A stretch of DNA of 64,000 nucleotides from Terasakiispira papahanaumokuakeensis (GCF_001709345.1 NZ_MDTQ01000001.1:124001-188000), one strand, 5' to 3'. Shown: positions 50,735-59,511, counted from the first letter of the stretch. Numbers and translations: made by a program. The notes: generated by a model not told the origin, from the letters alone.

Positions 50735-52243
50735 TTAGCCGAGTTTCGGCACTGGGTGCACCTTACGTGGGAAGGAGACATTGACCGTCTCCATATAGAA
50801 ATCGAACGACCAGTCGCCACCATCGCGGCCGATACCCGATGACTTCACGCCACCAAAGGGCGATTCCAGGTGGCGCACGTTTTCTGAGTTGACCCAGATC
50901 ATGCCCGCTTCCAGCGCGTCGGTTAGGCGCATGGCGCGGTCGAGGTCATTGGTCCAGAGATATGCGGCCAAGCCGTACTGGGTGTCATTGGCTAAGCGCA
51001 ATGCCTCTTCTTCATCCTTGAACGGAATGGCCGTGAGCACCGGGCCAAAGATCTCTTCTTGGGCGATGGTCATGTCGTTGCGTGCGTGAGTGAACAGGGT
51101 CGGGCGTACGAAGCAGCCTGCCTCACCGACTTTTTCACCCCCCGCGGCGATGGTCGCGCCCTCTTCGCGTGCCTTGGCGAAGTAGGACAGCACCTTCTGT
51201 TCGTGTTCGGGGTGGATCAGTGGGCCGACCACGGTTTCTGGGTCCAGCGGATGGCCGACTTTGACGCCGTTGGCGACTTCGGCGACGCGGCGGGTGACCT
51301 CGTCATAAATGCGCTCGTGCACCAGCAGGCGTGAGGACGATGTGCAACGCTCGCCGTTGAGCGAGTAAATCATGAAGGTGGCGGCGTTAACGGCGCGGTC
51401 GATGTCAGCGTCATCGAACACAATGACTGGATTCTTGCCGCCTAGCTCGAAGTGGAAGCGTTTCAGCGTCGGCGCGGCTTGGGCCATGATCAGCTGGCCG
51501 GTATGGCTTTCACCGACGAAGGCGATGGCCTTGATGCCAGGGTGTTCGGTCAGGGCCTTGCCCGCGCCTTCGCCCATGCCGTTGACGAGGTTCAACACGC
51601 CCTTGGGCAAACCGGCTTCCTCGGCGATCTCGACCAGTAGCTTGGCGGTCATTGGTGAGAACTCCGCCGGCTTGTGGACCACCGTGCAGCCCGAGGCCAG
51701 CGCCGGAGCAATCTTCCAGGTCGAGAGCATGAACGGCGTGTTCCAGGGAGTGATCACGCCGACCGGCCCCAATGGGCGTTTGGAGGTGACGTTCATCTGG
51801 GTGTCGTTGCGTAGTGCTTGGCCGTCTTCGGCTTGCGGAGCGCGGTCGGCAAAGAAGCGGAAATTGGCCGCGCCGCGAATCGCCGCCTTGGACATGAAGC
51901 GCAGTGATTGACCGGTGTCCATGCACTCAGTGAAGGCAATTTCTTCGGCACGCGCTTCGATCGCTTCGGCCACCTTGATCAGAATCGCACGACGCTCTTT
52001 GCCTGGTGTCTTGCTCCAGCTCTTGAACGCTTTTTCGGCGGCCTTGACGGCGCGGTCGATATCGCTGGCGTCACCATGAGCGACGTTGGCCAGTGGCGCC
52101 AGATCCACCGGCGACAGCGTCTCGAAGGTCTTGCCGGAGTCAGCGGCGACTGATTCACCGTTGATGTGGTTCAAGACGCCTTGCTCACGAAACCGCTGCA
52201 TGTACTGCTGTGCGCGGTCGATGTTGTCGTTCAATTGACTCAT
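50735..52243 (-). CDS. hpaE: 5-carboxymethyl-2-hydroxymuconic-semialdehyde dehydrogenase HpaE
   Basis: A 502-residue NAD-dependent aldehyde dehydrogenase. Substrate-tunnel and cofactor motifs are VGVITPWNTPFML and FELGGKNPVIVFD (general-base Glu), the catalytic Cys is in LNGERCTSSSRLLV, and the C-terminus has ESPFGGVKSSGIGRDGG. It oxidises the ring-cleavage semialdehyde to the dicarboxylate. AGGAGG precedes ATG 52243. It is between hpaG and hpaF on the same strand. Confidence 0.9.
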   Translation of the reverse strand: MSQLNDNIDRAQQYMQRFREQGVLNHINGESVAADSGKTFETLSPVDLAPLANVAHGDASDIDRAVKAAEKAFKSWSKTPGKERRAILIKVAEAIEARAEEIAFTECMDTGQSLRFMSKAAIRGAANFRFFADRAPQAEDGQALRNDTQMNVTSKRPLGPVGVITPWNTPFMLSTWKIAPALASGCTVVHKPAEFSPMTAKLLVEIAEEAGLPKGVLNLVNGMGEGAGKALTEHPGIKAIAFVGESHTGQLIMAQAAPTLKRFHFELGGKNPVIVFDDADIDRAVNAATFMIYSLNGERCTSSSRLLVHERIYDEVTRRVAEVANGVKVGHPLDPETVVGPLIHPEHEQKVLSYFAKAREEGATIAAGGEKVGEAGCFVRPTLFTHARNDMTIAQEEIFGPVLTAIPFKDEEEALRLANDTQYGLAAYLWTNDLDRAMRLTDALEAGMIWVNSENVRHLESPFGGVKSSGIGRDGGDWSFDFYMETVNVSFPRKVHPVPKLG

Positions 52244-52270
52244 CAAGCATCCTCCTGAAGGGATATAGGT

Positions 52271-52657
52271 TCACTGTTGGGAAAGTCGTGCGTGGATGGG
52301 CGTGTCTTTCCAGCTCAATACGGCGTCGATTTCGCGGATTTCCAGCGAGAGGGCGAAATGTGGTGTGGCCAGCGGGTCCGTCAGCACCTTCTGGACGGCA
52401 GCAAATAGCGCGTCACCGGCCGCTTTGAGATCACGCTGGGCGCGTCCGCTGCCGACACTCAACGTCATGGCCAGAAAGTCGTTTTGAGGATGGTCGTCGG
52501 CCACGATGCAATGATCGGCGGCAAAAGCGCGGATCCGAATCCCTGCCGTCGGAAAAAGTACGGATGCCACCATCACCTGATGGGCAGCGCGACAAACCTC
52601 TTGAATATCGACGCGCTGCTCGAGACTGGATGAGTATTCAATATGTAAATGGGGCAC
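52271..52657 (-). CDS. hpaF: 5-carboxymethyl-2-hydroxymuconate delta-isomerase HpaF
   Basis: A 128-residue tautomerase-like isomerase. It begins MPHLHIEYSS, with the catalytic Pro2 that follows the initiator, and contains RAFAADHCIVADDHPQNDF. It shifts the double bond before decarboxylation by HpaG. The start is GTG at 52657, preceded by AGGAGA. It is the first gene of the hpaFEGH operon and is divergent from the hydroxylase gene. Confidence 0.9.
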   Translation of the reverse strand: MPHLHIEYSSSLEQRVDIQEVCRAAHQVMVASVLFPTAGIRIRAFAADHCIVADDHPQNDFLAMTLSVGSGRAQRDLKAAGDALFAAVQKVLTDPLATPHFALSLEIREIDAVLSWKDTPIHARLSQQ

Positions 52658-52684
52658 GTCGTTCTCCTGAGTCGTTTGAAGCCT

Positions 52685-52735
52685 TTGGTCGTCTGAAGCT
52701 GTTGATCACCTGAACCTGTTGATCACCTGAATCGT
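52685..52735. repeat. 17-bp tandem repeat (3 copies) upstream of hpaF
   Basis: TTGGTCGTCTGAAGCTG, TTGATCACCTGAACCTG and TTGATCACCTGAATCGT lie end to end, with a decayed copy on the hpaF side. Confidence 0.8.
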
Positions 52736-52766
52736 GATGTGGGCAAACGGCCAAAATTTCATTTCA

Positions 52767-52779
52767 TTAATATATTAAT
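52767..52779. promoter_or_regulatory. Palindromic operator candidate (HpaR type) near hpaF
   Basis: TTAATATATTAAT, part of a perfect 14-base palindrome (52766-52779). It matches two sites before the P450 gene (TTAA, four bases with A/T at the second and TA at the end, TTAAT). It is about 110 bases upstream of hpaF. Confidence 0.5.
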
Positions 52780-53146
52780 CATATGTGGGGCGACTCCTGT
52801 CAAGCATTCTCATCTCATCATTTAGATGGGGGTGACATTGCAGTCTGTGACACCTAGTTGACTGTGTTAGACAATGGCTTGAATAAATTATTTATAGATT
52901 AACGAAATAATAAGTCGATTAGGGCATAAGCCGACCAAGGTAGGGGCTATATTGATGAAAAGTACAATTAAGTCGCTGTAAAACACATCCTCATTGATCT
53001 CTTGGGTCTGCAGCATGAAAAGGGTGAGGGCTTGAGGTCGTGTCGTTAGGCGTGAGCACTTTGTGTATTGCACTTCATTTGTGCCGCTTTGTGCCGCCGG
53101 GCCTGATTCAGTCCGTTTCGATTCAAACAATAATGAGGAGTCAGTC

Positions 53147-55024
53147 ATGCAATTCCATCATCACGGCTATGTATCCGGCGATCCCCGTGTTCAACCCGCG
53201 CTCGGCGAAGGGCTTGATCGCCCTGAGACGTTGCCCGACGAGGTTGATGTGCTGATTGTAGGGACTGGGCCTGCCGGTATGATCATGGCCGCTCAGCTGG
53301 CGCAGTTTCCGCATATTCGTACTCGCATTATTGAGCGCCGAGCGGGCCGGCTCGAAATCGGTCATGCCGATGGTATTCAGGCGCGTAGCGTTGAAACGTT
53401 TCAGGCGTTCGGTTTTGCCGACCGGATCACCGCCGAGGCGTATCGGATCACCGAAATGGCCTTCTGGAAGCCAGACCCGGCGCGCCCGGAACACATTATG
53501 CGCGTGGCACGTACACCGGATGACCCTGAAGGCATCAGCGAGTTTCCCCATTTGATCGTCAACCAGGCGCGGGTGCTCGACTATTTGGCTGAGTCCGCTG
53601 CCAATGGCCCGGCACGCATACGCCCAGACTTCGGCATCGAATTCCAGGGGCTTGAGGTCGAGGGCTCGGGTGATTACCCCGTGCGCGTCTCACTCAAGCA
53701 TGTGGCCGGGCCGGAAAGCGGCCGCGAGCGCACGATCCGCGCCCAATATGTCGTCGGTTGCGATGGTGCGCATAGCGGGGTGCGCCGCGCGATTGGCTGT
53801 ACGTTAAGTGGCGACCAAGCCAATCATGCCTGGGGCGTGATGGATGTGATGGCCAAGACCGACTTTCCGGATATTCGCACCAAATGCGCCATTCAATCCC
53901 ACGCCGGGGGCAGCATTCTGCTGATTCCTCGTGAGGGTGGGCATCTGTTTCGAATGTACGTCGATCTCGGCGAAGTGCCGGCCGACGGCACAAACGAGGT
54001 GCGCAATACCTCCATCGAGCAGATCATCGCCAAGGCCAATGCGATTCTCACGCCTTATACACTGGATGTACGCAATGTTGCTTGGCACAGTGTCTACGAA
54101 GTGGGGCACCGTCTTACCGACCGCTTCGACGATGTCGAAACCCCAGACTCTGGCCGCTTGCCCCGTGTGTTTATCACCGGTGATGCCTGTCATACCCATA
54201 GCGCCAAGGCAGGCCAGGGGATGAACGTTTCAATGCAAGATGGCTTTAATTTGGGCTGGAAGCTCGGCCACGTTTTGTCGGGACGCAGTCCCGCTACGCT
54301 GCTCTCCACTTATTCTGCCGAACGCCAGGTGGTGGCCAGGAACCTGATCGACTTCGATAAGCAGTGGTCGACGATGATGGCCAAGCGCCCGGAAGAGTTC
54401 GACACCCCTGATGAACTGGAGGCTTTCTATACCCGCACTATTGAGTTTCCCGCGGGCTTTATGACCGAGTATGAGCCGTCGCTGATTACCAATGACACTG
54501 ATTACCAAGCCTTGGCGACGGGCTTCCCCGTGGGCAAACGCTTCAAGTCTGCGTGGGTTTCGAGGGTGTGCGATGGTAATCCGTTGCAGCTAGGCCACCA
54601 GGCCACAGCAGACGGCCGTTGGCGTCTCTACGTCTTTGCCGATGCTGCGCCCGGCCAAGCGGATTCGGCGACTCAGCGGCTTGCCGACTGGCTGGTGCAG
54701 GCGGCTGACTCGCCCCTCAATGCCCCCCAGCTCGGCGGTGCCTGGGTCGATGGGTTCGATATCAAAGTGATTTATCCAACGCCTCATGAGGAGGTCTCGA
54801 TCACGGCGGTGCCTTCCGTGTTCACCCCAGACGTCGGTCCGTTTGCGTTGACCGATCTCGAAAACGTGTTCGGTGTGATCCCCAGTGATTCCATTTTCAC
54901 GGCTCGTGGTATCGCGCGTGAAGGTGCTGTGGTCGTGGTCCGTCCCGATCAGTATGTGGCCGATGTGTTGGCGCTTTCCGATACCCCTCGTCTTGGCGCG
55001 TTCTTTAAGCGTTTGCAGGCATAG
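53147..55024 (+). CDS. FAD-dependent aromatic hydroxylase (3-hydroxybenzoate 4-monooxygenase/phenol hydroxylase-like)
   Basis: A 625-residue class A flavoprotein monooxygenase: Rossmann motif IVGTGPAGMIMAAQL, DG motif VVGCDGAHSGVRR and GD motif VFITGDACHTHSAKAGQGMN. A C-terminal thioredoxin-like domain (about residues 440-625) is typical of phenol 2-monooxygenase and MobA, the 3-hydroxybenzoate 4-hydroxylase. ATG 53147 follows GAGGAG by a short gap. In this context it may hydroxylate a 3-hydroxyphenylacetate-like compound to the catechol that HpaD opens; the substrate is inferred only from neighbours. Confidence 0.82.
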   Translation: MQFHHHGYVSGDPRVQPALGEGLDRPETLPDEVDVLIVGTGPAGMIMAAQLAQFPHIRTRIIERRAGRLEIGHADGIQARSVETFQAFGFADRITAEAYRITEMAFWKPDPARPEHIMRVARTPDDPEGISEFPHLIVNQARVLDYLAESAANGPARIRPDFGIEFQGLEVEGSGDYPVRVSLKHVAGPESGRERTIRAQYVVGCDGAHSGVRRAIGCTLSGDQANHAWGVMDVMAKTDFPDIRTKCAIQSHAGGSILLIPREGGHLFRMYVDLGEVPADGTNEVRNTSIEQIIAKANAILTPYTLDVRNVAWHSVYEVGHRLTDRFDDVETPDSGRLPRVFITGDACHTHSAKAGQGMNVSMQDGFNLGWKLGHVLSGRSPATLLSTYSAERQVVARNLIDFDKQWSTMMAKRPEEFDTPDELEAFYTRTIEFPAGFMTEYEPSLITNDTDYQALATGFPVGKRFKSAWVSRVCDGNPLQLGHQATADGRWRLYVFADAAPGQADSATQRLADWLVQAADSPLNAPQLGGAWVDGFDIKVIYPTPHEEVSITAVPSVFTPDVGPFALTDLENVFGVIPSDSIFTARGIAREGAVVVVRPDQYVADVLALSDTPRLGAFFKRLQA

Positions 55025-55067
55025 CGCGACCTTCCTTTTATTCATGTTTTTTATGAAAAATACAATG

Positions 55068-55107
55068 CTGAATCAGCCGACCCGCATAAGCGGGTCGGCT
55101 GATTCAG
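55068..55107. terminator. 18-bp perfect hairpin between the monooxygenase and P450 genes
   Basis: CTGAATCAGCCGACCCGC and GCGGGTCGGCTGATTCAG pair perfectly around ATAA, beginning 44 bases after the monooxygenase stop. It is very stable. The plus strand lacks a T-run after it (CTAAAAAAG follows), so it may act as an mRNA 3' end or partial terminator, insulating the P450 promoter. Confidence 0.6.
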
Positions 55108-55142
55108 CTAAAAAAGCGGTTTCTTTACACAAAGTATAATAG

Positions 55143-55189
55143 TTAATTTATTAATAATTGGCGCAAAGTATATACATTAACTTATTAAT
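55143..55189. promoter_or_regulatory. Two tandem palindromic operator candidates upstream of the P450 fusion gene
   Basis: TTAATTTATTAAT (55143-55155) and TTAACTTATTAAT (55177-55189) are 34 bases apart, about three helical turns. A TATAAT at 55135-55140 abuts the first. Both match the palindrome near hpaF, so one regulator (HpaR is the obvious candidate) may cover both promoters. Confidence 0.5.
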
Positions 55190-55273
55190 GACTGATTTTT
55201 TTAATGGGTCGCCCATGCGTTAACTCTCGATCGATGACTTTTATTGAGCCGCTGTCCTTCTTCCGGAGATCGT

Positions 55274-58200
55274 ATGAATCACGCCAATCCTTCTCGACCA
55301 GCTCCAGTCGCGGACTGGATCGATATCAAGACGCTCTACCACGACCCCTATCCGATCTACGAACGTCTGCGTCGTGAAGGAGGGGTTCACTGGGTACCCA
55401 GTGTCAATCGCTATCTAATCACCAGCTACGAGGCCGTGATCGCCACCGAACATGATCAGGAAACCTTCTCTGCCAACGAGCACGATTCGTTGCAGATCCG
55501 TGCCATGGGCCATTCGATGTTGCGCCGCGACGATCCTGAGCACTACCGCGAGCGTCGCCAGTGGCAGAGTGTGTTCAAGCCGAGTGTGGTCAAGAACGTC
55601 TGGACCCAGGCTTTCCATGAAAAGGCTCGGGAACAGCTTTCCAAACTTGTCGATAAGGAGTCGGGTGCGGATTTGATCTGGGATTTTGCGGCGCCTTTTG
55701 CGGCGGAGTGTTTGAAGGAGCTCCTTGGGCTCCACAACGTTTCGTCGGAGGATATGCAGCGCTGGTCACAGACGCTGATCGACGCCACCGGCAATTACGC
55801 CAACGATCCGGATGTTTGGGCTGCCGGCAAGCGTTCGTTTGACGAGGTCGATATCGCGCTCGATGAAATGCTCGAGTGGCACCGGCATAACCGCGACCAT
55901 TCGCTGATATCGTCACTGCTTTCCTCGCCTGAGGAGCAGATGCCGATAGAGAAGATCCGCGCCAACATCAAGATGAGCATCGGTGGCGGGCTCAATGAGC
56001 CACGCGATGCGCTAGGCGTGGCGGCCTGGGCGATGCTGACCCACCCTGATCAACGCCGGGCCGCCGAGCGTGACCCGAGCCTCTGGTCGACGGTGTTCGA
56101 TGAATCCATCCGTTGGATCGCGCCGATTGGGCTGTACTCGCGCCAAACGACTCAAAAGACTGTGCTGGCCGGTGTCGAGCTGCCCAAAGGTGCCCGCTTG
56201 GGTATTTGCATTTTGTCGGCTAACCGCGACGAGTCGGTATGGGAGCGCGCGGATGAGTTCGATATCTACCGCGAGGTCAAGCCTCATTTGGCCTTCAGCA
56301 AGGGCACCCACGTCTGTCTTGGTGCGCGGGCGGCGCGAGCCCAGATCGCCGACGTCGCCTTACCGCTATTATTCAACCACCTGAAAGGGCTACGAGTTCA
56401 TCCTGATCGCGAGCCCACCATTGGCGGCTGGGTATTCCGAGGCATGCTCTCTCTGCCGGTCACTTGGGAGAGCGTCGTTCCCTTCAAGGGCAGCGGCGCT
56501 GACGCGGCCGCCTCTGCCATTACCTGCGAGGCTGAGGCAACGCACCACATCGCCATCGTTGGCTCGGGCCCGGCGGGCTGTTTCACGGCGAAAGAAATCC
56601 AGCGCTGCATGCGTGGTGCCCATATCGATCTGATCGATCGCTTGCCGGTACCTTACGGGCTCTTGCGCTACGGCGTGGCCGGCGACCATCAGGGCACCAA
56701 GGCCGTTTCGCGCCAGTTCGACCGGCTGTTCGATTCGCCTAAAGTACGCTTCATTGGCAATACCACTATCGGCGATCAGATCTCCTTCGAGGCGCTGCGC
56801 GCGGACTACGACGCTGTGGTCGTCGCCTCCGGAGTGTGTGCAGATCGTCGACTCCACATTAACGGTGAAGACCTGACCGGTGTGTTCGGTGCAGGCGGCA
56901 TTACTCGACGGCTGAACGGTCACCCGTACGAAACGACCACCCCGACGTTAGGTCGGCGCGTGGCGATTATCGGCCAAGGCAACGTGGCCATCGATGTGCT
57001 TCGGCTATTGTCGATTGGATCAGAAGAACTCAAAGGCAGCGACATCGACGCCGCCGTTCATGAAGCGCTGACTCGTGACATCGACACGCTGCATATTATC
57101 GGCCGCTCGAGTGCCGAGAAGGCCCGCTTCGACCCGGTCATGATTCGCGAGCTGGGCCGCTTTGCGAGCATCGAACATCGTCTCCATGGCGTCGATCTCG
57201 ACCGCGTGCCGGAAGGCAAGGATGCGCGGTTGGACGCGTTACGCACATTGCCAGGCGCCTACCAGGTTAAGGTTGAGGGCGCGCCATCCATGACGGTCGA
57301 ATGGTGGTTCGAAGCCACCCCTGAGCAGATCAATGGACAGGGCAAAGTCGAAGGCGTTTCCTTGGGCCTCGGCGGCGAAACAATCTCGCTGGCGGTGGAC
57401 TCGGTGATTACTGCCATCGGCTTCGTTCCCGATCCAGAAGATGTCATATCCAAAGCGCTGGCCCAGCTTCCCCGGGCCTCTGACACCGGGCGCGTGGAGG
57501 CGGGGCTTTATCTGGCCGGATGGTTGCGTCGTGGTGCCAGGGGCACGATTCCCGATCAGCGTACCGATGCTCGGGCGTTAGCGGGTGTGATCAGCGGTGA
57601 CATCGCCGCCGGTGAGGTGACGTGTACTCGCAGTGGGATGACGCCTCCTGTGGATGCGACCGATATTGACGGCTGGTGGCGCATCGATCACCAGGAGCGC
57701 GATCAAACCGCGCCGGACCGGGTGCGTACCAAACTGACTACGCTCGAAGCGCTGCTCGAGTCAGCGCGGGACGAGTCGATCGTGTTCGAGCGTCGCACTC
57801 AAGGTGTGGTCGGTGACGGCAAAAGCCTAGGCGATTTGTCCGTGAGTGTACTGTTCGGCACCGAGTCGGGTAACGCCGAACTGGTGGCCGAGGAAATCGG
57901 GCAGATGCTTGACGGCCGCTGCGCGGTGGACGTGGCCGACCTGGGCGATGTCGACCCACACGCTCTCGATCCTAACCGGCTCTATCTGATTGTCTGCTCG
58001 ACCTACGGTGACGGCGATGTGCCGGGCGGAGCGAACAACTTTTATCAGACGCTTCGCGATGGCGCCCCGGATATTTCCGGCATTCGCTTTGCGAGCTTGG
58101 CACTGGGTGATAGCAGCTACGCCCGCACCTACTCCCGTGGCGGCGAGCTACTTACCGAGGCGATGGTGGCCTGTGGCGCAATACGTATCGGCGAGTTCGG

Positions 58201-58300
58201 CCGCCATGATGCCAGCGGCCCGCTGATGGCCTCTGAGGTCGCACTGGATTGGGCCGAGGGGGTACTGAGTTTGGTGTTGAGCGAAGACCCGGCAACCTGA
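55274..58300 (+). CDS. Three-module self-sufficient monooxygenase: cytochrome P450 (GcoA-like) - adrenodoxin-type reductase - flavodoxin
   Basis: A 1008-residue fusion. Residues 1-410 are a P450: ExxR in DESIRW (about 277-280), haem loop FSKGTHVCLG with Cys348, and a C-terminal GWVFRGMLSLPVTWE resembling the aromatic O-demethylase GcoA (CYP255). The I-helix reads GGGLNEPRDALG, lacking the usual acid-threonine pair, as in GcoA. Residues about 423-790 are an adrenodoxin reductase/FprA-type FAD-NADPH module (VGSGPAGCFTAKEIQ, RLPVPYGLLRYGVAGDHQ, IIGQGNVAIDV, GARGTIPDQRTDA). Residues about 856-1003 are a flavodoxin (LFGTESGNAE FMN loop, CSTYGDGDVPGGA). One chain could thus pass electrons NADPH-FAD-FMN-haem. 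The ATG at 55274 has CGGAG six bases upstream. Likely substrate: an aromatic methyl ether whose demethylation yields a catechol or phenol for the hpa genes. Confidence 0.9.
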   Translation: MNHANPSRPAPVADWIDIKTLYHDPYPIYERLRREGGVHWVPSVNRYLITSYEAVIATEHDQETFSANEHDSLQIRAMGHSMLRRDDPEHYRERRQWQSVFKPSVVKNVWTQAFHEKAREQLSKLVDKESGADLIWDFAAPFAAECLKELLGLHNVSSEDMQRWSQTLIDATGNYANDPDVWAAGKRSFDEVDIALDEMLEWHRHNRDHSLISSLLSSPEEQMPIEKIRANIKMSIGGGLNEPRDALGVAAWAMLTHPDQRRAAERDPSLWSTVFDESIRWIAPIGLYSRQTTQKTVLAGVELPKGARLGICILSANRDESVWERADEFDIYREVKPHLAFSKGTHVCLGARAARAQIADVALPLLFNHLKGLRVHPDREPTIGGWVFRGMLSLPVTWESVVPFKGSGADAAASAITCEAEATHHIAIVGSGPAGCFTAKEIQRCMRGAHIDLIDRLPVPYGLLRYGVAGDHQGTKAVSRQFDRLFDSPKVRFIGNTTIGDQISFEALRADYDAVVVASGVCADRRLHINGEDLTGVFGAGGITRRLNGHPYETTTPTLGRRVAIIGQGNVAIDVLRLLSIGSEELKGSDIDAAVHEALTRDIDTLHIIGRSSAEKARFDPVMIRELGRFASIEHRLHGVDLDRVPEGKDARLDALRTLPGAYQVKVEGAPSMTVEWWFEATPEQINGQGKVEGVSLGLGGETISLAVDSVITAIGFVPDPEDVISKALAQLPRASDTGRVEAGLYLAGWLRRGARGTIPDQRTDARALAGVISGDIAAGEVTCTRSGMTPPVDATDIDGWWRIDHQERDQTAPDRVRTKLTTLEALLESARDESIVFERRTQGVVGDGKSLGDLSVSVLFGTESGNAELVAEEIGQMLDGRCAVDVADLGDVDPHALDPNRLYLIVCSTYGDGDVPGGANNFYQTLRDGAPDISGIRFASLALGDSSYARTYSRGGELLTEAMVACGAIRIGEFGRHDASGPLMASEVALDWAEGVLSLVLSEDPAT

Positions 58301-58380
58301 GCCCCGCGACGGGTTGAATCCTTCATTTTCATTCATCGCCCGAGGGCAAGACTTAAATCTAAAGCACCATGAGAGGGACA

Positions 58381-59463
58381 ATGATCATTATGAAAACAAT
58401 AATAAAACATGCTCCTGGCCGACTTCAGCGGCTACTCTTGGCCAACATCATCACCTTGCTCTGCGGGCTTGTAAGCGCTCAAGCCCTGGCCGCGACGACG
58501 CTGCGCATCACTCATTTTTTGCCCTCGGTGGCCAGTGTTCAACGCGGTGTTCTTGAGCCCTGGTGCGCCGATCTGGAAGCACGCGCCGAGCACACGATCC
58601 GCTGCCAGATCTATCCCGCCATGCAGCTGGGGGGAATCCCTTCGCAGTTGCCCGATATGGTGCGCAACGGTGTGGTCGACATTGCCTGGACGGCACTGGG
58701 CTACTCTGCCGGACGCTTTCCACGCAGCGAGGCGCTGGAACTACCTTTTATGCTGCCGGCTGGCGGTGTGACGGCTAGTCAGATCGCCTGGGACTTCGTC
58801 CAGGGCCCGGCGCGAGACGACTTTGCCGACTATCACGTGCTGGCCGTGCATAGCGATGGCGGCGCTGTTTTCCATTCTCGCCCTCGTGCCATTCACGGTA
58901 TTGACGATATGGTCGGGTTGAAGCTTCGCGCGCCGACCCGAATGGCCTCGCGGCTGATCGATGCACTCGGCGCTTCGGCGGTGAGCATGCCGCCGGGCCA
59001 GATTGCCGATACGCTGGCCAAGGGCGTGATCGATGGCGCCTCGGCGGGCTGGGAGGTGGTGCCGCCGACCAAGCTCGACGAAGTCACTCACTACCACACT
59101 GAGTCGGCATCGGATCAAGCCACACCGACGGTAACCGTGCTGGCCTTTTTAATGAACAAGCAACGTTATGAGCAGCTGCCCGCGCAAGCCCGCGAGGCGC
59201 TGGATTCGCTCAGCGGTGAAACCCTCTCGCGCCGCTTTGGTCGTGCCTGGGACAACGCCATCGTGCCGGTGCGTATGCGGCTTGAAAACGACCCCGAGCA
59301 AACGGTTATTGCCCTGGACAATGCCGCTTACGAGGCCATGCGAGACGCCTCGCAAGGCGTGACGGATGACTGGATGGCCTCTTCTGCGGGCGACATTGAC
59401 CGAGCCGCGTTGGTGGATTCGCTGCGCGCGATCGTGGATCGCTACGTCAATCTACGCCATTAA
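58381..59463 (+). CDS. TRAP transporter substrate-binding protein, DctP family
   Basis: A periplasmic receptor of about 360 residues. The signal peptide ends near AQALA. Mature TLRITHFLPSVASVQRG and the family's ligand-clasp region LKLRAPTRMASRLIDALGAS (with the carboxylate-binding Arg in LRAPTR) are visible, then PPGQIADTLAKGVIDGASAG. It binds an organic acid; an aromatic acid fits the locus. The start is uncertain among ATG 58369, 58381 and 58390; GAGAGGG precedes 58381. Confidence 0.88.
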   Translation: MIIMKTIIKHAPGRLQRLLLANIITLLCGLVSAQALAATTLRITHFLPSVASVQRGVLEPWCADLEARAEHTIRCQIYPAMQLGGIPSQLPDMVRNGVVDIAWTALGYSAGRFPRSEALELPFMLPAGGVTASQIAWDFVQGPARDDFADYHVLAVHSDGGAVFHSRPRAIHGIDDMVGLKLRAPTRMASRLIDALGASAVSMPPGQIADTLAKGVIDGASAGWEVVPPTKLDEVTHYHTESASDQATPTVTVLAFLMNKQRYEQLPAQAREALDSLSGETLSRRFGRAWDNAIVPVRMRLENDPEQTVIALDNAAYEAMRDASQGVTDDWMASSAGDIDRAALVDSLRAIVDRYVNLRH

Positions 59464-59511
59464 ACGCTGCGCGATTACCGCTACGATCACTGTGACCAGG
59501 GAGAGCCACCC

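Larger units (their letters stand above)
52658..53146. promoter_or_regulatory. Divergent promoter region between hpaF and the FAD monooxygenase gene
   Basis: These 489 bases carry no convincing gene. They hold a 17-bp tandem repeat next to hpaF, an AT-rich stretch with the palindrome at 52767-52779, and a further AT-rich block around 52860-52920 that could supply the plus-strand promoter. The length and bidirectional arrangement suggest shared control. Confidence 0.6.

Noticed and set aside
53063-53146. N-terminal extension of the FAD monooxygenase
   Set aside because: The extension contains the promoter-proximal region and has no ribosome site; ATG 53147 has GAGGAG upstream.
52888-53148. 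Minus-strand frame of 86 codons in the hpaF-monooxygenase divergent region
   Set aside because: No ribosome site, no recognisable domain, and it would overlap the promoter and start of the monooxygenase gene.
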